Assembly: GCF_023195925.1 (NCBI RefSeq)
Contig: NZ_JALPRE010000007.1
Span: 186,001 to 250,000, forward strand
DNA length: 64,000 nucleotides
Source of the DNA: Aquimarina acroporae
GTDB taxonomy: Bacteria > Bacteroidota > Bacteroidia > Flavobacteriales > Flavobacteriaceae
Direction: 5' to 3'
Part shown: positions 9,209 to 18,562 of the stretch, in pieces
How positions within the stretch are numbered: position 1 is the first letter of the stretch
Layout of the letters: each line of letters begins with the position of its first letter
Translations under genes and position numbers: made by a program
The notes under the pieces: model-generated
Databases searched by the model: none
The model's input: the letters and a program-made list of their open reading frames with translations, nothing else
Told to the model about the DNA's origin: nothing

Positions 9209-10483
9209 ATGAGAAATATCTATACACTTCTTTTCTTCATTATAAGCATACAATTAATGGCTCAGGACACTTATCTTCAATGTGGAAAGTTAATTAACAC
9301 CAAAACTGGCGAAGTAATCACAGAAAAAACTATAGTTATTTCTGGAAAAAAAATTGTAAAAATTGAAAATGGTTATATCAATGGTAAAAAAGGTGATGTC
9401 GTTATCGATCTTAAAAACAAAACAGTCATGCCTGGCCTTATAGATATGCATATTCATATTGAGAGCGAAACCAATCCTAAAGCATATTTAAAAAGATATA
9501 CCGACAATGAAGCAGATTTAGCATTTGATGCTGTAGGGTTTGCTAAAAAAACTTTAATGGCTGGTTTCACCACAGTAAGAGATTTGGGGGGAAGCGGAGT
9601 AAATATTTCTATTAAAAAAGCCATTGCCCAAGGGAAAATTGAAGGCCCCAGGGTTTTCACTGCTGGAAAAATATTATCTACTACGGGGGGTCATGGAGAT
9701 CCCACCAACGGAAGCAAAAGATCACTGGTAGGTGACCCTGGACCAAAAGATGGCGTCGTAAATAGCATTGAAGATGCCAGAAAAGCAGTGCGTCAACGGT
9801 ATAAAAATGGTGCTGACTTAATTAAAATAACTGCTACTGGCGGAGTTTTAAGTGTTGCCAAAAGTGGTTCTAACCCCCAATTTACCGTTGAAGAAATTAA
9901 AGCTATTTGCGAAACTGCCAAAGATTATGGTTATCATGTTGCGGCACATGCTCACGGCGATGAAGGAATGCAACGCGCTATTCTTGGTGGTGTTAAAACC
10001 ATAGAACATGGTACTCTTATGAGTGAGAAAACCATGGATCTTATGAAACAACACAATGCGTATTTGGTGCCCACCATTACGGCAGGAAAAGAGGTGACCG
10101 ATAAAGCCAAAATTGAAGGGTATTACCCATCTATTATAGTACCCAAAGCCTTAAATATTGGTCCCAAAATTCAGGATACTTTTGGTCAAGCATATAAAAA
10201 GGGGGTGGGAATTGCTTTTGGGACAGATGCCGGCGTTTTTGAACATGGGAAAAACGGAAAAGAATTCAGATATATGGTAGAAGCAGGAATGCCTGCCATT
10301 GAGGTAATTCAAAGTGCTACGGTAACAAATGCCAAAATCTTACAAATGGAAGATCAACTAGGGCAGATTACTGCAGGGTTTATAGCCGATATAGTAGCAG
10401 TTAATGAAGATCCCAGAAAAAAGATTGAGACCATGGAAAATGTGGTGTTCGTAATGAAAGAGGGTAAGGTGTACAAACAATAA
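9209..10483 (+). CDS. Exported metal-dependent amidohydrolase (prolidase/imidazolonepropionase-like)
   Basis: The 424-residue protein has a signal peptide (1-18, ending LMAQ) and then a composite amidohydrolase fold. The first metal motif is HIH at H81-H83 in LIDMHIHIE. Further metal-site motifs are a Lys in LIKITATGGV near 206, AAHAHG near 244, TIEHGT near 265 and FGTDAGVF near 340. This arrangement is typical of the secreted Xaa-Pro dipeptidase/carnosinase-like amidohydrolases common in Bacteroidota and involved in peptide or cyclic amide turnover in the periplasm. The actual substrate is not predictable from sequence. Confidence 0.88.
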   Translation: MRNIYTLLFFIISIQLMAQDTYLQCGKLINTKTGEVITEKTIVISGKKIVKIENGYINGKKGDVVIDLKNKTVMPGLIDMHIHIESETNPKAYLKRYTDNEADLAFDAVGFAKKTLMAGFTTVRDLGGSGVNISIKKAIAQGKIEGPRVFTAGKILSTTGGHGDPTNGSKRSLVGDPGPKDGVVNSIEDARKAVRQRYKNGADLIKITATGGVLSVAKSGSNPQFTVEEIKAICETAKDYGYHVAAHAHGDEGMQRAILGGVKTIEHGTLMSEKTMDLMKQHNAYLVPTITAGKEVTDKAKIEGYYPSIIVPKALNIGPKIQDTFGQAYKKGVGIAFGTDAGVFEHGKNGKEFRYMVEAGMPAIEVIQSATVTNAKILQMEDQLGQITAGFIADIVAVNEDPRKKIETMENVVFVMKEGKVYKQ

Positions 10484-10548
10484 ACAAGAGCTAGTATCAA
10501 GTTCACAAAGCAAAATAGTAAACAAAAAGACCTTAAATTGGAATAATA

Positions 10549-11334
10549 ATGACGGGGGAAAAACATCAATGCAAAAATTGCAATCATAGCTATGAGGGTT
10601 ACTTCTGTAGTCACTGTGGGCAAAAAAGAATAGAAGAGCGTTGGACACTTAAAAAATTGACGAACCAAGCTGCAGCAGCGATTTTTAATTTTGAAAAAGG
10701 ATATTTTTATACATTTCGAAAACTTCTTACCAACCCAGGAGAGGTAGTCCAAAATTTCTTAAACGGAAATACTGTAAACTATTCAAATCCATTTAGATAT
10801 ACACTAATTGGAATTGCCATTAATATATTTTTTGTATTAAGTTTAGGTATCTGGGAGTTACAAGTAGATGCTACTATAGAAACCTATAGGGAATTGGGAA
10901 TTATAAGCTCGGCAGAAAAAGAGGCCACTATGCGAGATCAAATGCAGTTCTTTACGAAGTTCATGAATGTGCTGCCATTTTTAATGGTTCCATTTATCTC
11001 TTTGGTATCTATGTTATTTTTAAGGAAACATAAATTGTTCTATGCCGAACATTTTATCATGAATACATTTTTGTTAGGGCAAGCCACATTGTATGGTATA
11101 CTTAATTTGATTCTAATTTATTTTATTCCCGATCTCCTATCTTTTATGCCCTTAATAGGGTTTTTAATTGCAGCTTTGGTATATAGCCAAATCTTTCATC
11201 ATATGTTTAACATTAATTATATAAAAGGCTTCTTTTTAGGCTTTCTCATATACATTATTGGTTTTGTGCTTTTCCTATTTTTAGGTGTTGCGATTGGAAT
11301 AATTATGGCAATTCTTTTTGCTATTTTATCATGA
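10549..11334 (+). CDS. DUF3667 zinc-ribbon membrane protein
   Basis: The 261-residue protein opens with a zinc ribbon, CKNCNHSYEGYFCSHCGQK (residues 6-24), two CxxC pairs that define DUF3667. After RWTLKKL it has several predicted membrane helices, roughly residues 80-103, 127-145, 162-188, 195-210 and 225-258. DUF3667 proteins are widespread in Bacteroidota and have no known role. It lies between the amidohydrolase and a small exported protein, in the same direction, with gaps of 65 and 39 bp, so co-transcription is possible. Confidence 0.85.
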   Translation: MTGEKHQCKNCNHSYEGYFCSHCGQKRIEERWTLKKLTNQAAAAIFNFEKGYFYTFRKLLTNPGEVVQNFLNGNTVNYSNPFRYTLIGIAINIFFVLSLGIWELQVDATIETYRELGIISSAEKEATMRDQMQFFTKFMNVLPFLMVPFISLVSMLFLRKHKLFYAEHFIMNTFLLGQATLYGILNLILIYFIPDLLSFMPLIGFLIAALVYSQIFHHMFNINYIKGFFLGFLIYIIGFVLFLFLGVAIGIIMAILFAILS

Positions 11335-11373
11335 CTATTTTTGATAACCAAATAAGAACTTAAAACTAAACAC

Positions 11374-11871
11374 ATGAATGCTTTTAAAATATCAATATTA
11401 CTTCTCTTGACCGCTAACATATCCTGGGCTCAAACATCTAATCTTTCTATTTTTGAACCTCTTACCGGAAAAGTCTGGAAAGCAGATGGTAATTGGGGAG
11501 ATGGAAGCAAGTTTAAACAAGAAATTGAGTTTAAATTTGATCTTAACAACACTATTGTCATTGCCTCTTCCAAAGGATATACTAACAAAGAGCAGACCAC
11601 ATATGGACCCCGAAATCATGGGGTACGCAATTACAACAATGACAAAAAAATCATCGAATTTTGGGAGTTCGATATTTTTGGAGGAGTAACCACTGGAACT
11701 GTAATAAATGAAGGTAAGAATATAGTATACACTTACACTTACGGAACCTCAACTGTTACAGATATGTGGGAGTTTGTAGATGAAAACACTTATGTTTTTA
11801 AAGTGGGGAACTATGAAAACGGTACATGGAAACAAGTATATTTGGAAACCAAGTTTGTAGCCTCAAATTGA
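11374..11871 (+). CDS. Small exported protein, lipocalin-like in appearance
   Basis: This 165-residue protein has a signal peptide (1-19, ending SWAQ). The mature part reads as alternating beta-strands: LTGKVWKADGNW, KFDLNNTIVIASSKG, KIIEFWEFDIFGG, MWEFVDENTYVFKVGNYENGTW. The pattern resembles DUF1579-like or lipocalin-like small barrels in Flavobacteriaceae, but I cannot assign a family firmly. Its stop codon is only three bases from that of the convergent MORN gene. Confidence 0.65.
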   Translation: MNAFKISILLLLTANISWAQTSNLSIFEPLTGKVWKADGNWGDGSKFKQEIEFKFDLNNTIVIASSKGYTNKEQTTYGPRNHGVRNYNNDKKIIEFWEFDIFGGVTTGTVINEGKNIVYTYTYGTSTVTDMWEFVDENTYVFKVGNYENGTWKQVYLETKFVASN

Positions 11872-11874
11872 AGA

Positions 11875-12747
11875 TTATTTTTTATCCTTATGTTCTTCTA
11901 CTAGTTTATCTTTTTTCCAAACACCACTAGTAACTACTTCACCGTCCTTACCATAAAAGACCCCTTCACCATCACGTTGATCATTTTTCCAATTGCCAAT
12001 ATATTTTTCTCCGTTTGGCCAGGAATATGTTCCAATCCCATTTCGCAAATCGTCTACATATTCACCTTGATAGCGCTCACCATCTGGCCAGTAAAAAGCT
12101 CCTTCACCATGACGTAGATTGTTTTTCCACTCTCCTTCGTACCTACTCCCGGTATCGAAGAGTGCAATACCAAAACCATTGGCCTTGGCATTATTGACCT
12201 GCCCAACATAATGGAGTACATGTTTCTTTGGGTTACGAAAAGTTAAATACTCTCCGTAAGATCGTTTCTTGAGTTGTTTTTTTATTCTGTTAAGTTGCAC
12301 TTTTGTTTTTTCAAGAGCAAAACTCAGCGAATCATAAGCTCGAAATTGTAGCGATGTAGCATTAGGGCTCATATTAATTGTATCTAACTCTTCAACAGAA
12401 TCAGACACGGCAATATCTTCATATATCTCTTTGCGTAAATTCATAAATTGCTCTGCAACCTCTATACGAAATTTTACACTTCCTTTTTCTTCACCGTCAT
12501 TAACGACTGTACTAAATTTTTCTTTATATGCGTTTAAAGCAGATTGATATTCTCCTTTTATAAGTATCGAATCAATATGAAGTAGGCTGCTTTCTAATAT
12601 AGAATCTTGTTTGGCTTTTTCTTTTTTTTCCTCTAGATATTGAAGTTTGTTTTGAAATTTCTTTGCCCGAATCGTGCTGTAAATTGAAGCAAAAACTGCC
12701 AGAGCAAATATGCCATACAATACAAGGTTGGTTTTAGTAGTTTTCAT
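11875..12747 (-). CDS. Membrane-anchored MORN-repeat protein
   Basis: The 290-residue protein has one N-terminal membrane helix (about residues 8-25), a charged helical region to about 180, and then about four MORN repeats (residues 195-275), seen as repeated GEGxFYWPDGERYxGE and NGIGTYSWPNGEKYIGN units. MORN repeats form an extended beta surface often used for membrane or protein contact. It is followed (upstream on the same strand) by the DUF2490 gene after 32 bp, so the three genes 11.9-15.5 kb may form one operon. Function unknown. Confidence 0.8.
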   Translation of the reverse strand: MKTTKTNLVLYGIFALAVFASIYSTIRAKKFQNKLQYLEEKKEKAKQDSILESSLLHIDSILIKGEYQSALNAYKEKFSTVVNDGEEKGSVKFRIEVAEQFMNLRKEIYEDIAVSDSVEELDTINMSPNATSLQFRAYDSLSFALEKTKVQLNRIKKQLKKRSYGEYLTFRNPKKHVLHYVGQVNNAKANGFGIALFDTGSRYEGEWKNNLRHGEGAFYWPDGERYQGEYVDDLRNGIGTYSWPNGEKYIGNWKNDQRDGEGVFYGKDGEVVTSGVWKKDKLVEEHKDKK

Positions 12748-12779
12748 TGGTTATAAACTTGCATCAAACATTTGCAATA

Positions 12780-13595
12780 TTAATCATCTAAATGAATAGC
12801 TGGCAATTTATTTTTAACTTTTCTGAAATCTGGCGAAAAATACACATGAAATCGCATTGTCCAATTCTGTTTAAAAACATCACCATCACTTAACGTTTGC
12901 CCTTGAGAATACATAATTCCTGTTGCTAAAGTTACTCTAGGATTCAAAATATATCCAAAAGAAGCATGCAATCGTAGATCTTCCATTGGACTTCCCACCA
13001 CTGCCTTTCCACTCTGCATAATTAACTCTGCCTCGGGAGAAATATAAAATGTTTTAGGTTTAAATTTATCTGAATTTATTGGAATTTTGGCTTTAAACAT
13101 ATACCTCCAACGATTTCTGAAAATATATTCACTATCCTCGGCAAAGCCCTGGGTCCATCTATGCTCTATTCGAATACGGTGATAAAACATCATAGACGAA
13201 AGAGGCATTGCAAACATATATTGATGCCAGATACGCCATTCTGGAACAAGATTTCGATCGACCGATTCTGGATCGGTATTAAAGTTAAGCCTCAATACTC
13301 CTCCCAAGCTAACATTAAAATATTTTGAATAAATATATCCTATAGCATGTCTATTATACACCTGACCTATTTGCCCCACAAAAGGAGTATCTTCTGTTTC
13401 TTCAAACCTAAAATGGGTTTGGGCTACCCAAAACAAACGTTTAGAAATTCTAATATTACCATAGGTATTTACCCATAATTTGGTAACAGGTTCCTTAAAT
13501 TTTGATTCTGTCGGTTCATCTTGCGCTTCAACACCAAGAGCACTAAACAAGCAGAAAAATATTAAAAACAGATATGTGCATTTTTTTTCAATCAT
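12780..13595 (-). CDS. DUF2490 family outer-membrane barrel protein
   Basis: The 271-residue protein has a signal peptide (1-24) and a mature sequence of amphipathic strands (KLWVNTYGNIRISKRLFWVAQTHFR, RWRYMFKAKIPIN, TMRFHVYFSPDFR) matching DUF2490, a family thought to form beta-barrels in the outer membrane. Its start codon follows directly, with no gap, the stop codon of the 642-residue gene upstream (TAG then ATG at 13598-13593), so the two are almost certainly translated together. Confidence 0.75.
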   Translation of the reverse strand: MIEKKCTYLFLIFFCLFSALGVEAQDEPTESKFKEPVTKLWVNTYGNIRISKRLFWVAQTHFRFEETEDTPFVGQIGQVYNRHAIGYIYSKYFNVSLGGVLRLNFNTDPESVDRNLVPEWRIWHQYMFAMPLSSMMFYHRIRIEHRWTQGFAEDSEYIFRNRWRYMFKAKIPINSDKFKPKTFYISPEAELIMQSGKAVVGSPMEDLRLHASFGYILNPRVTLATGIMYSQGQTLSDGDVFKQNWTMRFHVYFSPDFRKVKNKLPAIHLDD

Positions 13596-15524
13596 CTACT
13601 GTTCCTCATTTGTTTGAATTGGGACTTCGAAACGTTGTAGTATAACCAGCGGATCTTTTTCTTTTTTTAACTTACGCTCCATTTTTCGGGTATCCTCATC
13701 TCTTAAAACTAAGATTCGTTGATATGTAGTGTTAACAGTATCTATCCAGTCTTGGGTCTTATCACAAGCTAATCCAACCTCGATCTGTTCAAGAAAATAA
13801 GGCACTAGTATATTGTCAAAGGAGGAAACAATTCGTTTTTTTACCATTTCATCCATTACTGTTGCTATAAAAGGGTTCCAAACGGCATCCATGTATTTTT
13901 CCTGTATCGTCTTCTGTTGCTTCGGAATATTCAAAACGGTTTCACCAACTTTCCTAAAATCACCAAAGCAGTCTACCAATTCTTGTCCATAGTTCAGCTT
14001 CTTTTCAATATTTTTTATTCCAGAATATGTCTCCAATTTGCTTTCTGCATTGTTCTTTAATTGGCTTAAAACATTGTAAAACATTTCAGGAATTGAATCT
14101 GCGGGATTAGGTGTACTTAATTCTTTCAAATAGTTATGTCTAGAAATTAGTTCCTTCTCCAATGCAATCGCTTCTTGCTGTTTTACTTGTTTATCTATCT
14201 TGTTTTTAAGAATAGTTTGAATAGCGTCTAAGCGATAAAAAGTTTGTTCTGCCAATGTTTTTATAACCTGTAATCCAGTATCACCTTCTGTAATATGTTG
14301 CTTCAACGATATATCATATTTTTCAAACCCTTCAATTTGAGGAACACCATTGGTCCATAATTTTGAAATGAGATTATTTCTATCGAGGTATCTAAAAATC
14401 TTATTCTCATAATATCCTGACACCTCCCCGACTGGGTTTAATATTTCTTCAGAAATAGCCTCTACCACTTCCTCCAAAGAACGAACATCTTTATCTGATA
14501 GCTTGCGAATACTGAGTTGTGAATCATTAATCAAAAAATCGCTGATTGTTCTTGATTTCTTATAATAGACCACGATAGAATCCATCAAACTTTCTTCTTT
14601 TGAGTTCAATGGGTAATGTGGTACCATTACCTTAAATTCTGGAGAAAATGAAGATGAACCAAGTTGTGATAAAATACTATCTACATTTTGATAGTGAGCC
14701 TCGTTGGCAGAAAGCAAAGCTCTAACCCCACTTTCTTTGATACTTCTCAGGTTATCTTCTGGTAAATAAAATTCTAAAATCTCTAGGTATTTTTCTCCCA
14801 AAGAAATAGTCTTATACTGTGTTTGTGAGTTTTTATAAACTTCTATACGCTTACTAGAGCTTCTAGAATTCAATTCTATACTTTGCAGCACACCTTCATT
14901 GAAATTCCAGGACTCAATTTCGTCTAACTCCCTATCCGAAAACAAAGTCCATTTATCATGTGCTAGACCATTTCTTAAAAACCTTCCCACCAATTCCTGC
15001 TGGTCATCTTCAATTCTGAAACTACGCTGAGGAATACCATTTTCAAACTCAATAACACTACTAAAATCTACGTCCTTAACTTCAGAATCTCTTATTTGTT
15101 GAATTTTAAAGGTCCAAGTCCCATTAGGGCGACCTTGCACTATATCACCAAATGCAACTTTTTGTATTCCATCTACATTAACGACATATCGGTAATCTTC
15201 GACCTCATTATTATCATTAGACTGAAATTCGTTGAATCGAAATGACCAATTCCCATTAGGATAGTTGTTTTGAAATTGACCTTGTATTAAAAAGGAAACA
15301 TCCTCCTTATCGAGCAAGGCTTTAAGATTAGATCTACTAAACTTAAAAGCACCATCCAAAATAGTATCCTTATCAACTATGCTGTAAGAATAATTTGCTT
15401 CTCCTTTATATTTTTTGAGTTGTAGTGGCCCTGAGTATGTTTTTAAACTCTGCCCAATAAGCGATAAGGGAAGAAGCAATAACATCCCCAAACAACACCC
15501 AAGTATTAAGCCTTTATATCTCAT
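13596..15524 (-). CDS. Large exported protein with MORN-variant N-terminal repeats
   Basis: The 642-residue protein has a signal peptide (1-24) and an N-terminal region to about 210 with repeated PNGNWSFRF, PNGTWTFKI and AHDKWTLFSD units, which are like the MORN_2/YwqK-type repeats. The rest is mainly helical, with coiled-coil character around 440-500, and has no domain I recognise. It is translationally coupled to the DUF2490 barrel gene, so the pair may form an envelope complex; that is inference. The upstream 257-bp gap holds only AT-rich sequence. Confidence 0.65.
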   Translation of the reverse strand: MRYKGLILGCCLGMLLLLPLSLIGQSLKTYSGPLQLKKYKGEANYSYSIVDKDTILDGAFKFSRSNLKALLDKEDVSFLIQGQFQNNYPNGNWSFRFNEFQSNDNNEVEDYRYVVNVDGIQKVAFGDIVQGRPNGTWTFKIQQIRDSEVKDVDFSSVIEFENGIPQRSFRIEDDQQELVGRFLRNGLAHDKWTLFSDRELDEIESWNFNEGVLQSIELNSRSSSKRIEVYKNSQTQYKTISLGEKYLEILEFYLPEDNLRSIKESGVRALLSANEAHYQNVDSILSQLGSSSFSPEFKVMVPHYPLNSKEESLMDSIVVYYKKSRTISDFLINDSQLSIRKLSDKDVRSLEEVVEAISEEILNPVGEVSGYYENKIFRYLDRNNLISKLWTNGVPQIEGFEKYDISLKQHITEGDTGLQVIKTLAEQTFYRLDAIQTILKNKIDKQVKQQEAIALEKELISRHNYLKELSTPNPADSIPEMFYNVLSQLKNNAESKLETYSGIKNIEKKLNYGQELVDCFGDFRKVGETVLNIPKQQKTIQEKYMDAVWNPFIATVMDEMVKKRIVSSFDNILVPYFLEQIEVGLACDKTQDWIDTVNTTYQRILVLRDEDTRKMERKLKKEKDPLVILQRFEVPIQTNEEQ

Positions 15525-15781
15525 AACTTTAACAATTCAAATAAACTAAAATTATTTGAAATTATTTTATCGCCACCCTAAAACATCGCACATAAATATG
15601 GGGATAATACCAATAATTTAACACCTGCCAAAACTTAACATGTATATAATTTACCGTTAAAAGCTTTTTATTGCATTTCTTCTTCTTTTCACAGTATAAA
15701 TTAACTAAGTTTATAAAAAATACCCTACAACACTAAGTATTTTGAAATTGTGTTAAAAACAGTAATTCTCAAAGAAAATTT

Positions 15782-16672
15782 ATGAAATCTATTCGTCCAG
15801 ATTTTAAACGTTTTGAAAATATTACCGATTTTCCATATCAGGAAAACTTTATAACCTTCGAAAATCTTCAAATGCATTATATAGATGAAGGAGAGGGAGA
15901 AATTATTTTGGCACTTCATGGAGAACCCACTTGGTCCTATTTATACCGAAAGTTTATTCCTTTTTTAAAGGATTACCGATTCATTGCTCCTGATTTTATA
16001 GGTTTTGGCAAGTCTGACAAAATCGTTGGAAGAAAAAATTATTCTTTCGACCTTCATTTCAGATCATTAAAGCATTTTATTGACGAATTAAATCTAGAGG
16101 ACATCACCCTAATTGTTCAAGACTGGGGCGGGTTGCTAGGGCTTTCTTTACTTGGGGAATATCCTGAGCGATTCAAACGAGTAGTTATTTTAAACACTTT
16201 CTTGCCTCAAGGCAAAAAAATGTCTTTACCTTTTAAAATATGGAGATTATTCGCAAAGCTTCACCCTTCATTACCTGTTGGAGGTATTATACAATACGCT
16301 TCTCATAACAAATTACCAAAAGAAGTGATTGATGCTTATAATGCACCATTTCCGAACAAAAAACATAAATCAGGAGCTGTAGCGTTCCCTCTACTGGTAC
16401 CTGCACATCCAAATGACCCGGCAGTTAAACCTATGCAAAAGGCAAGAAATACACTATCTTCATGGAACAAACCTGCATTGGTTATGTTTTCTGATAAAGA
16501 CAAGGTTTTAGCCGGGTTAGAAAAATTCTTTTATAAACTCATCCCTACAGCAAATGATCAACAAAAAATAATTATTAAAAATGCAGGGCATTTTCTTCAG
16601 GAAGAAAAAGGAGAAGAAATTGCTGCATATATTTCGAAATTCATGAAAGATGAATTACGTATAAAAAAATAG
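15782..16672 (+). CDS. Haloalkane dehalogenase (subfamily I-like)
   Basis: The 296-residue alpha/beta-hydrolase has the dehalogenase signature rather than an esterase Ser. The oxyanion motif is HGEPTWSYLYR with Glu48, and the nucleophile elbow is QDWGG with Asp114 and the adjacent halide-binding Trp115, the same arrangement as in DhlA-type enzymes. The catalytic His is in KNAGHFLQEE near residue 281. The family cuts carbon-halogen bonds of alkyl halides to give alcohol and halide in the cytoplasm. There is no signal peptide. The nearest relatives could also act on other small substrates, so specificity is open. A bidirectional terminator separates it from fabD. Confidence 0.85.
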   Translation: MKSIRPDFKRFENITDFPYQENFITFENLQMHYIDEGEGEIILALHGEPTWSYLYRKFIPFLKDYRFIAPDFIGFGKSDKIVGRKNYSFDLHFRSLKHFIDELNLEDITLIVQDWGGLLGLSLLGEYPERFKRVVILNTFLPQGKKMSLPFKIWRLFAKLHPSLPVGGIIQYASHNKLPKEVIDAYNAPFPNKKHKSGAVAFPLLVPAHPNDPAVKPMQKARNTLSSWNKPALVMFSDKDKVLAGLEKFFYKLIPTANDQQKIIIKNAGHFLQEEKGEEIAAYISKFMKDELRIKK

Positions 16673-16686
16673 CTAGCTACTATAAA

Positions 16687-16721
16687 AAAAACCTAAAGCC
16701 AATAATAGACGTTAGGTTTTT
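16687..16721. terminator. Bidirectional terminator between dehalogenase gene and fabD
   Basis: AAAAACCTAA at 16687-16696 pairs with TTAGGTTTTT at 16712-16721, giving A- and T-rich flanks on both strands between two convergent genes. Confidence 0.65.
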
Positions 16722-16745
16722 AACAAAGTATATAATTAATTGCTT

Positions 16746-17627
16746 TTAAATTGAAGCAGCAATAGTCTCCATAGATCGATCTGCTTTTTTAATCAAACCA
16801 GACAAAACTTTACCAGGCCCCACTTCAGTAAAAGAAGTAGCACCATCTTTGATCATATTTTGAACACTTTGCGTCCATTTTACCGGCGCAGTTAATTGCG
16901 CCATTAAATTCTTTTTAATATCGTCAGAATTTGTAACCGCAGTAGTGGTTACATTTTGGTATATTGGACATATTGGAGCACTAAAAACCGTACTTTCAAT
17001 AGCAGCTGCCAATTCTTCTCTTGCAGGTTCCATTAATGGAGAGTGAAAAGCTCCTCCAACAGGTAATATTAATGCTCTTCGCGCACCTTTTTCCTTCATC
17101 CATTCACAAGCTCTTTCAATAGCCTCTACTTCACCTGAAATCACTAACTGTCCAGGGCAATTGTAATTTGCAGCAACTACAATACCCTCTGTAGCATTAC
17201 AACCTTCTTCTACCACTTCATCTTCTAAACCTAATACGGCAGCCATGGTCGATGGTTTTAATTCACATGCTTTTTGCATAGCCATAGCTCGTTTAGAAAC
17301 TAGGTTTAGACCATCTTCAAAATTCAAAGTTCCGTTGGCTACCAATGCCGAAAGCTCACCAAGAGAATGTCCTGCAACCATATCTGGCGTAAAACTATCT
17401 CCAAGAACTTTACTTAGTATTACAGAGTGCAAGAAGACAGCAGGTTGAGTTACTTTAGTTTGTTTTAGCTCGTCTACAGAACCTTCGAACATAACTTTGG
17501 TAATTTCGAAACCTAAAATATCATTCGCTTTATGAAAAAGTTCTTTTGCTATTTCTGAATTTTCATACAAATCAAGTCCCATACCTGAAAACTGCGCGCC
17601 TTGACCTGGAAATACATATGCATTCAT
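16746..17627 (-). CDS. fabD: ACP S-malonyltransferase
   Basis: FabD transfers malonyl from CoA to acyl carrier protein to start fatty acid elongation. The 293-residue product from the ATG at 17627 begins MNAYVFPGQGAQ, the standard family N-terminus; a further in-frame start at 17657 would add ten residues without similarity and is not preferred. The active Ser88 is in VAGHSLGE, and GGAFHSPLM carries the catalytic His. EVGPGKVL near the end is the C-terminal family motif. As the window also holds an iterative PKS that has its own AT upstream in enediyne systems, this gene is most likely the housekeeping copy. Confidence 0.95.
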   Translation of the reverse strand: MNAYVFPGQGAQFSGMGLDLYENSEIAKELFHKANDILGFEITKVMFEGSVDELKQTKVTQPAVFLHSVILSKVLGDSFTPDMVAGHSLGELSALVANGTLNFEDGLNLVSKRAMAMQKACELKPSTMAAVLGLEDEVVEEGCNATEGIVVAANYNCPGQLVISGEVEAIERACEWMKEKGARRALILPVGGAFHSPLMEPAREELAAAIESTVFSAPICPIYQNVTTTAVTNSDDIKKNLMAQLTAPVKWTQSVQNMIKDGATSFTEVGPGKVLSGLIKKADRSMETIAASI

Positions 17628-17713
17628 ACGATTATATGTGTTTAAAAATTTTGACAAAAGTAATGATTATAAGTTGCAAAGCACAACTACCTTACATTTT
17701 AAGAATTTAAGGG

Positions 17714-18562
17714 TTACGAATACAGGTTAATAATATCTTGAACCGACCTAAAATAGGAGCTTCCGAATAAATTTAAGTGTACTAAGAGATAATACAATTG
17801 AAAAAGTTTTACTCTATCTTTCCATCCTTTTTCTAGAGAAAAAACTTCATTATAGGCATCAAAAACTCTAGCATCAAAACCTCCAAACAACTGCATCATG
17901 GCGATATCCATTTCTCTTGGCGCATAAGCTACCGCTGGATCTATAAGACAAGGCATTCCATTACCATCGACAATATAATTCCCTCCCCACAAATCACCGT
18001 GAATTAAACTTGATGGTTCTTCGGGGATAATATCTTCAATATTCTTGTATAACAGATCTATCGAAAAAGAAAATCCTCTTTCGATTGCGAGATCAAATTG
18101 AGGCGCTAATCGTTGACGTCTATAAAAATCTACCGCACTATTACAGTGATCGTTATATTGAGGCAAACTTCCGATATAGTTGTTAATCTGAAAACCATAA
18201 TAAGCTTCAGATTTTTGATGCAAAAGCGCTAGTTTTTCTCCAAACTGCTCCCAAAAATTGTTATCCTGCACCCTAGCATCAACATATTCCAGTATTAAAA
18301 AAGCATCTTTGTTATGCTCACCCCACTTCATAACTTGAGGAATAGTGAAACTATTTGAGCTTCGAAGGGACTCCAATCCATTTACTTCAGCCTCGAACAT
18401 GCAAGGAAACCTAATAGCATCATTAAGCTTAACAACAAATTTGTTTTTTTCAGTACCTAATAAATATACATGATTGATATCTCCTCCAGCAAGGGGTTTA
18501 GCAGAAGTAATTCTTGCTGAAAGAAGTGCCTCAAAATTTTGTATCAACTCTGAGGAGAGCAT
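17714..18562 (-). CDS. Fructosamine kinase family protein
   Basis: The 282-residue protein belongs to the fructosamine-3-kinase/ketosamine kinase family, which phosphorylates sugars attached to amines and so helps remove glycation adducts. The fold is aminoglycoside-phosphotransferase-like: GGDINHVYLL nucleotide loop near 24-33, FVVKLND with the ATP Lys, LILEYV hinge, and the catalytic segment LIHGDLWGGNYI followed by CLIDPAVAYAPREMDIAM. The start codon shares one base with the stop of the 2TM-DHFR gene (TAATG), so both are translationally coupled. Confidence 0.9.
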   Translation of the reverse strand: MLSSELIQNFEALLSARITSAKPLAGGDINHVYLLGTEKNKFVVKLNDAIRFPCMFEAEVNGLESLRSSNSFTIPQVMKWGEHNKDAFLILEYVDARVQDNNFWEQFGEKLALLHQKSEAYYGFQINNYIGSLPQYNDHCNSAVDFYRRQRLAPQFDLAIERGFSFSIDLLYKNIEDIIPEEPSSLIHGDLWGGNYIVDGNGMPCLIDPAVAYAPREMDIAMMQLFGGFDARVFDAYNEVFSLEKGWKDRVKLFQLYYLLVHLNLFGSSYFRSVQDIINLYS

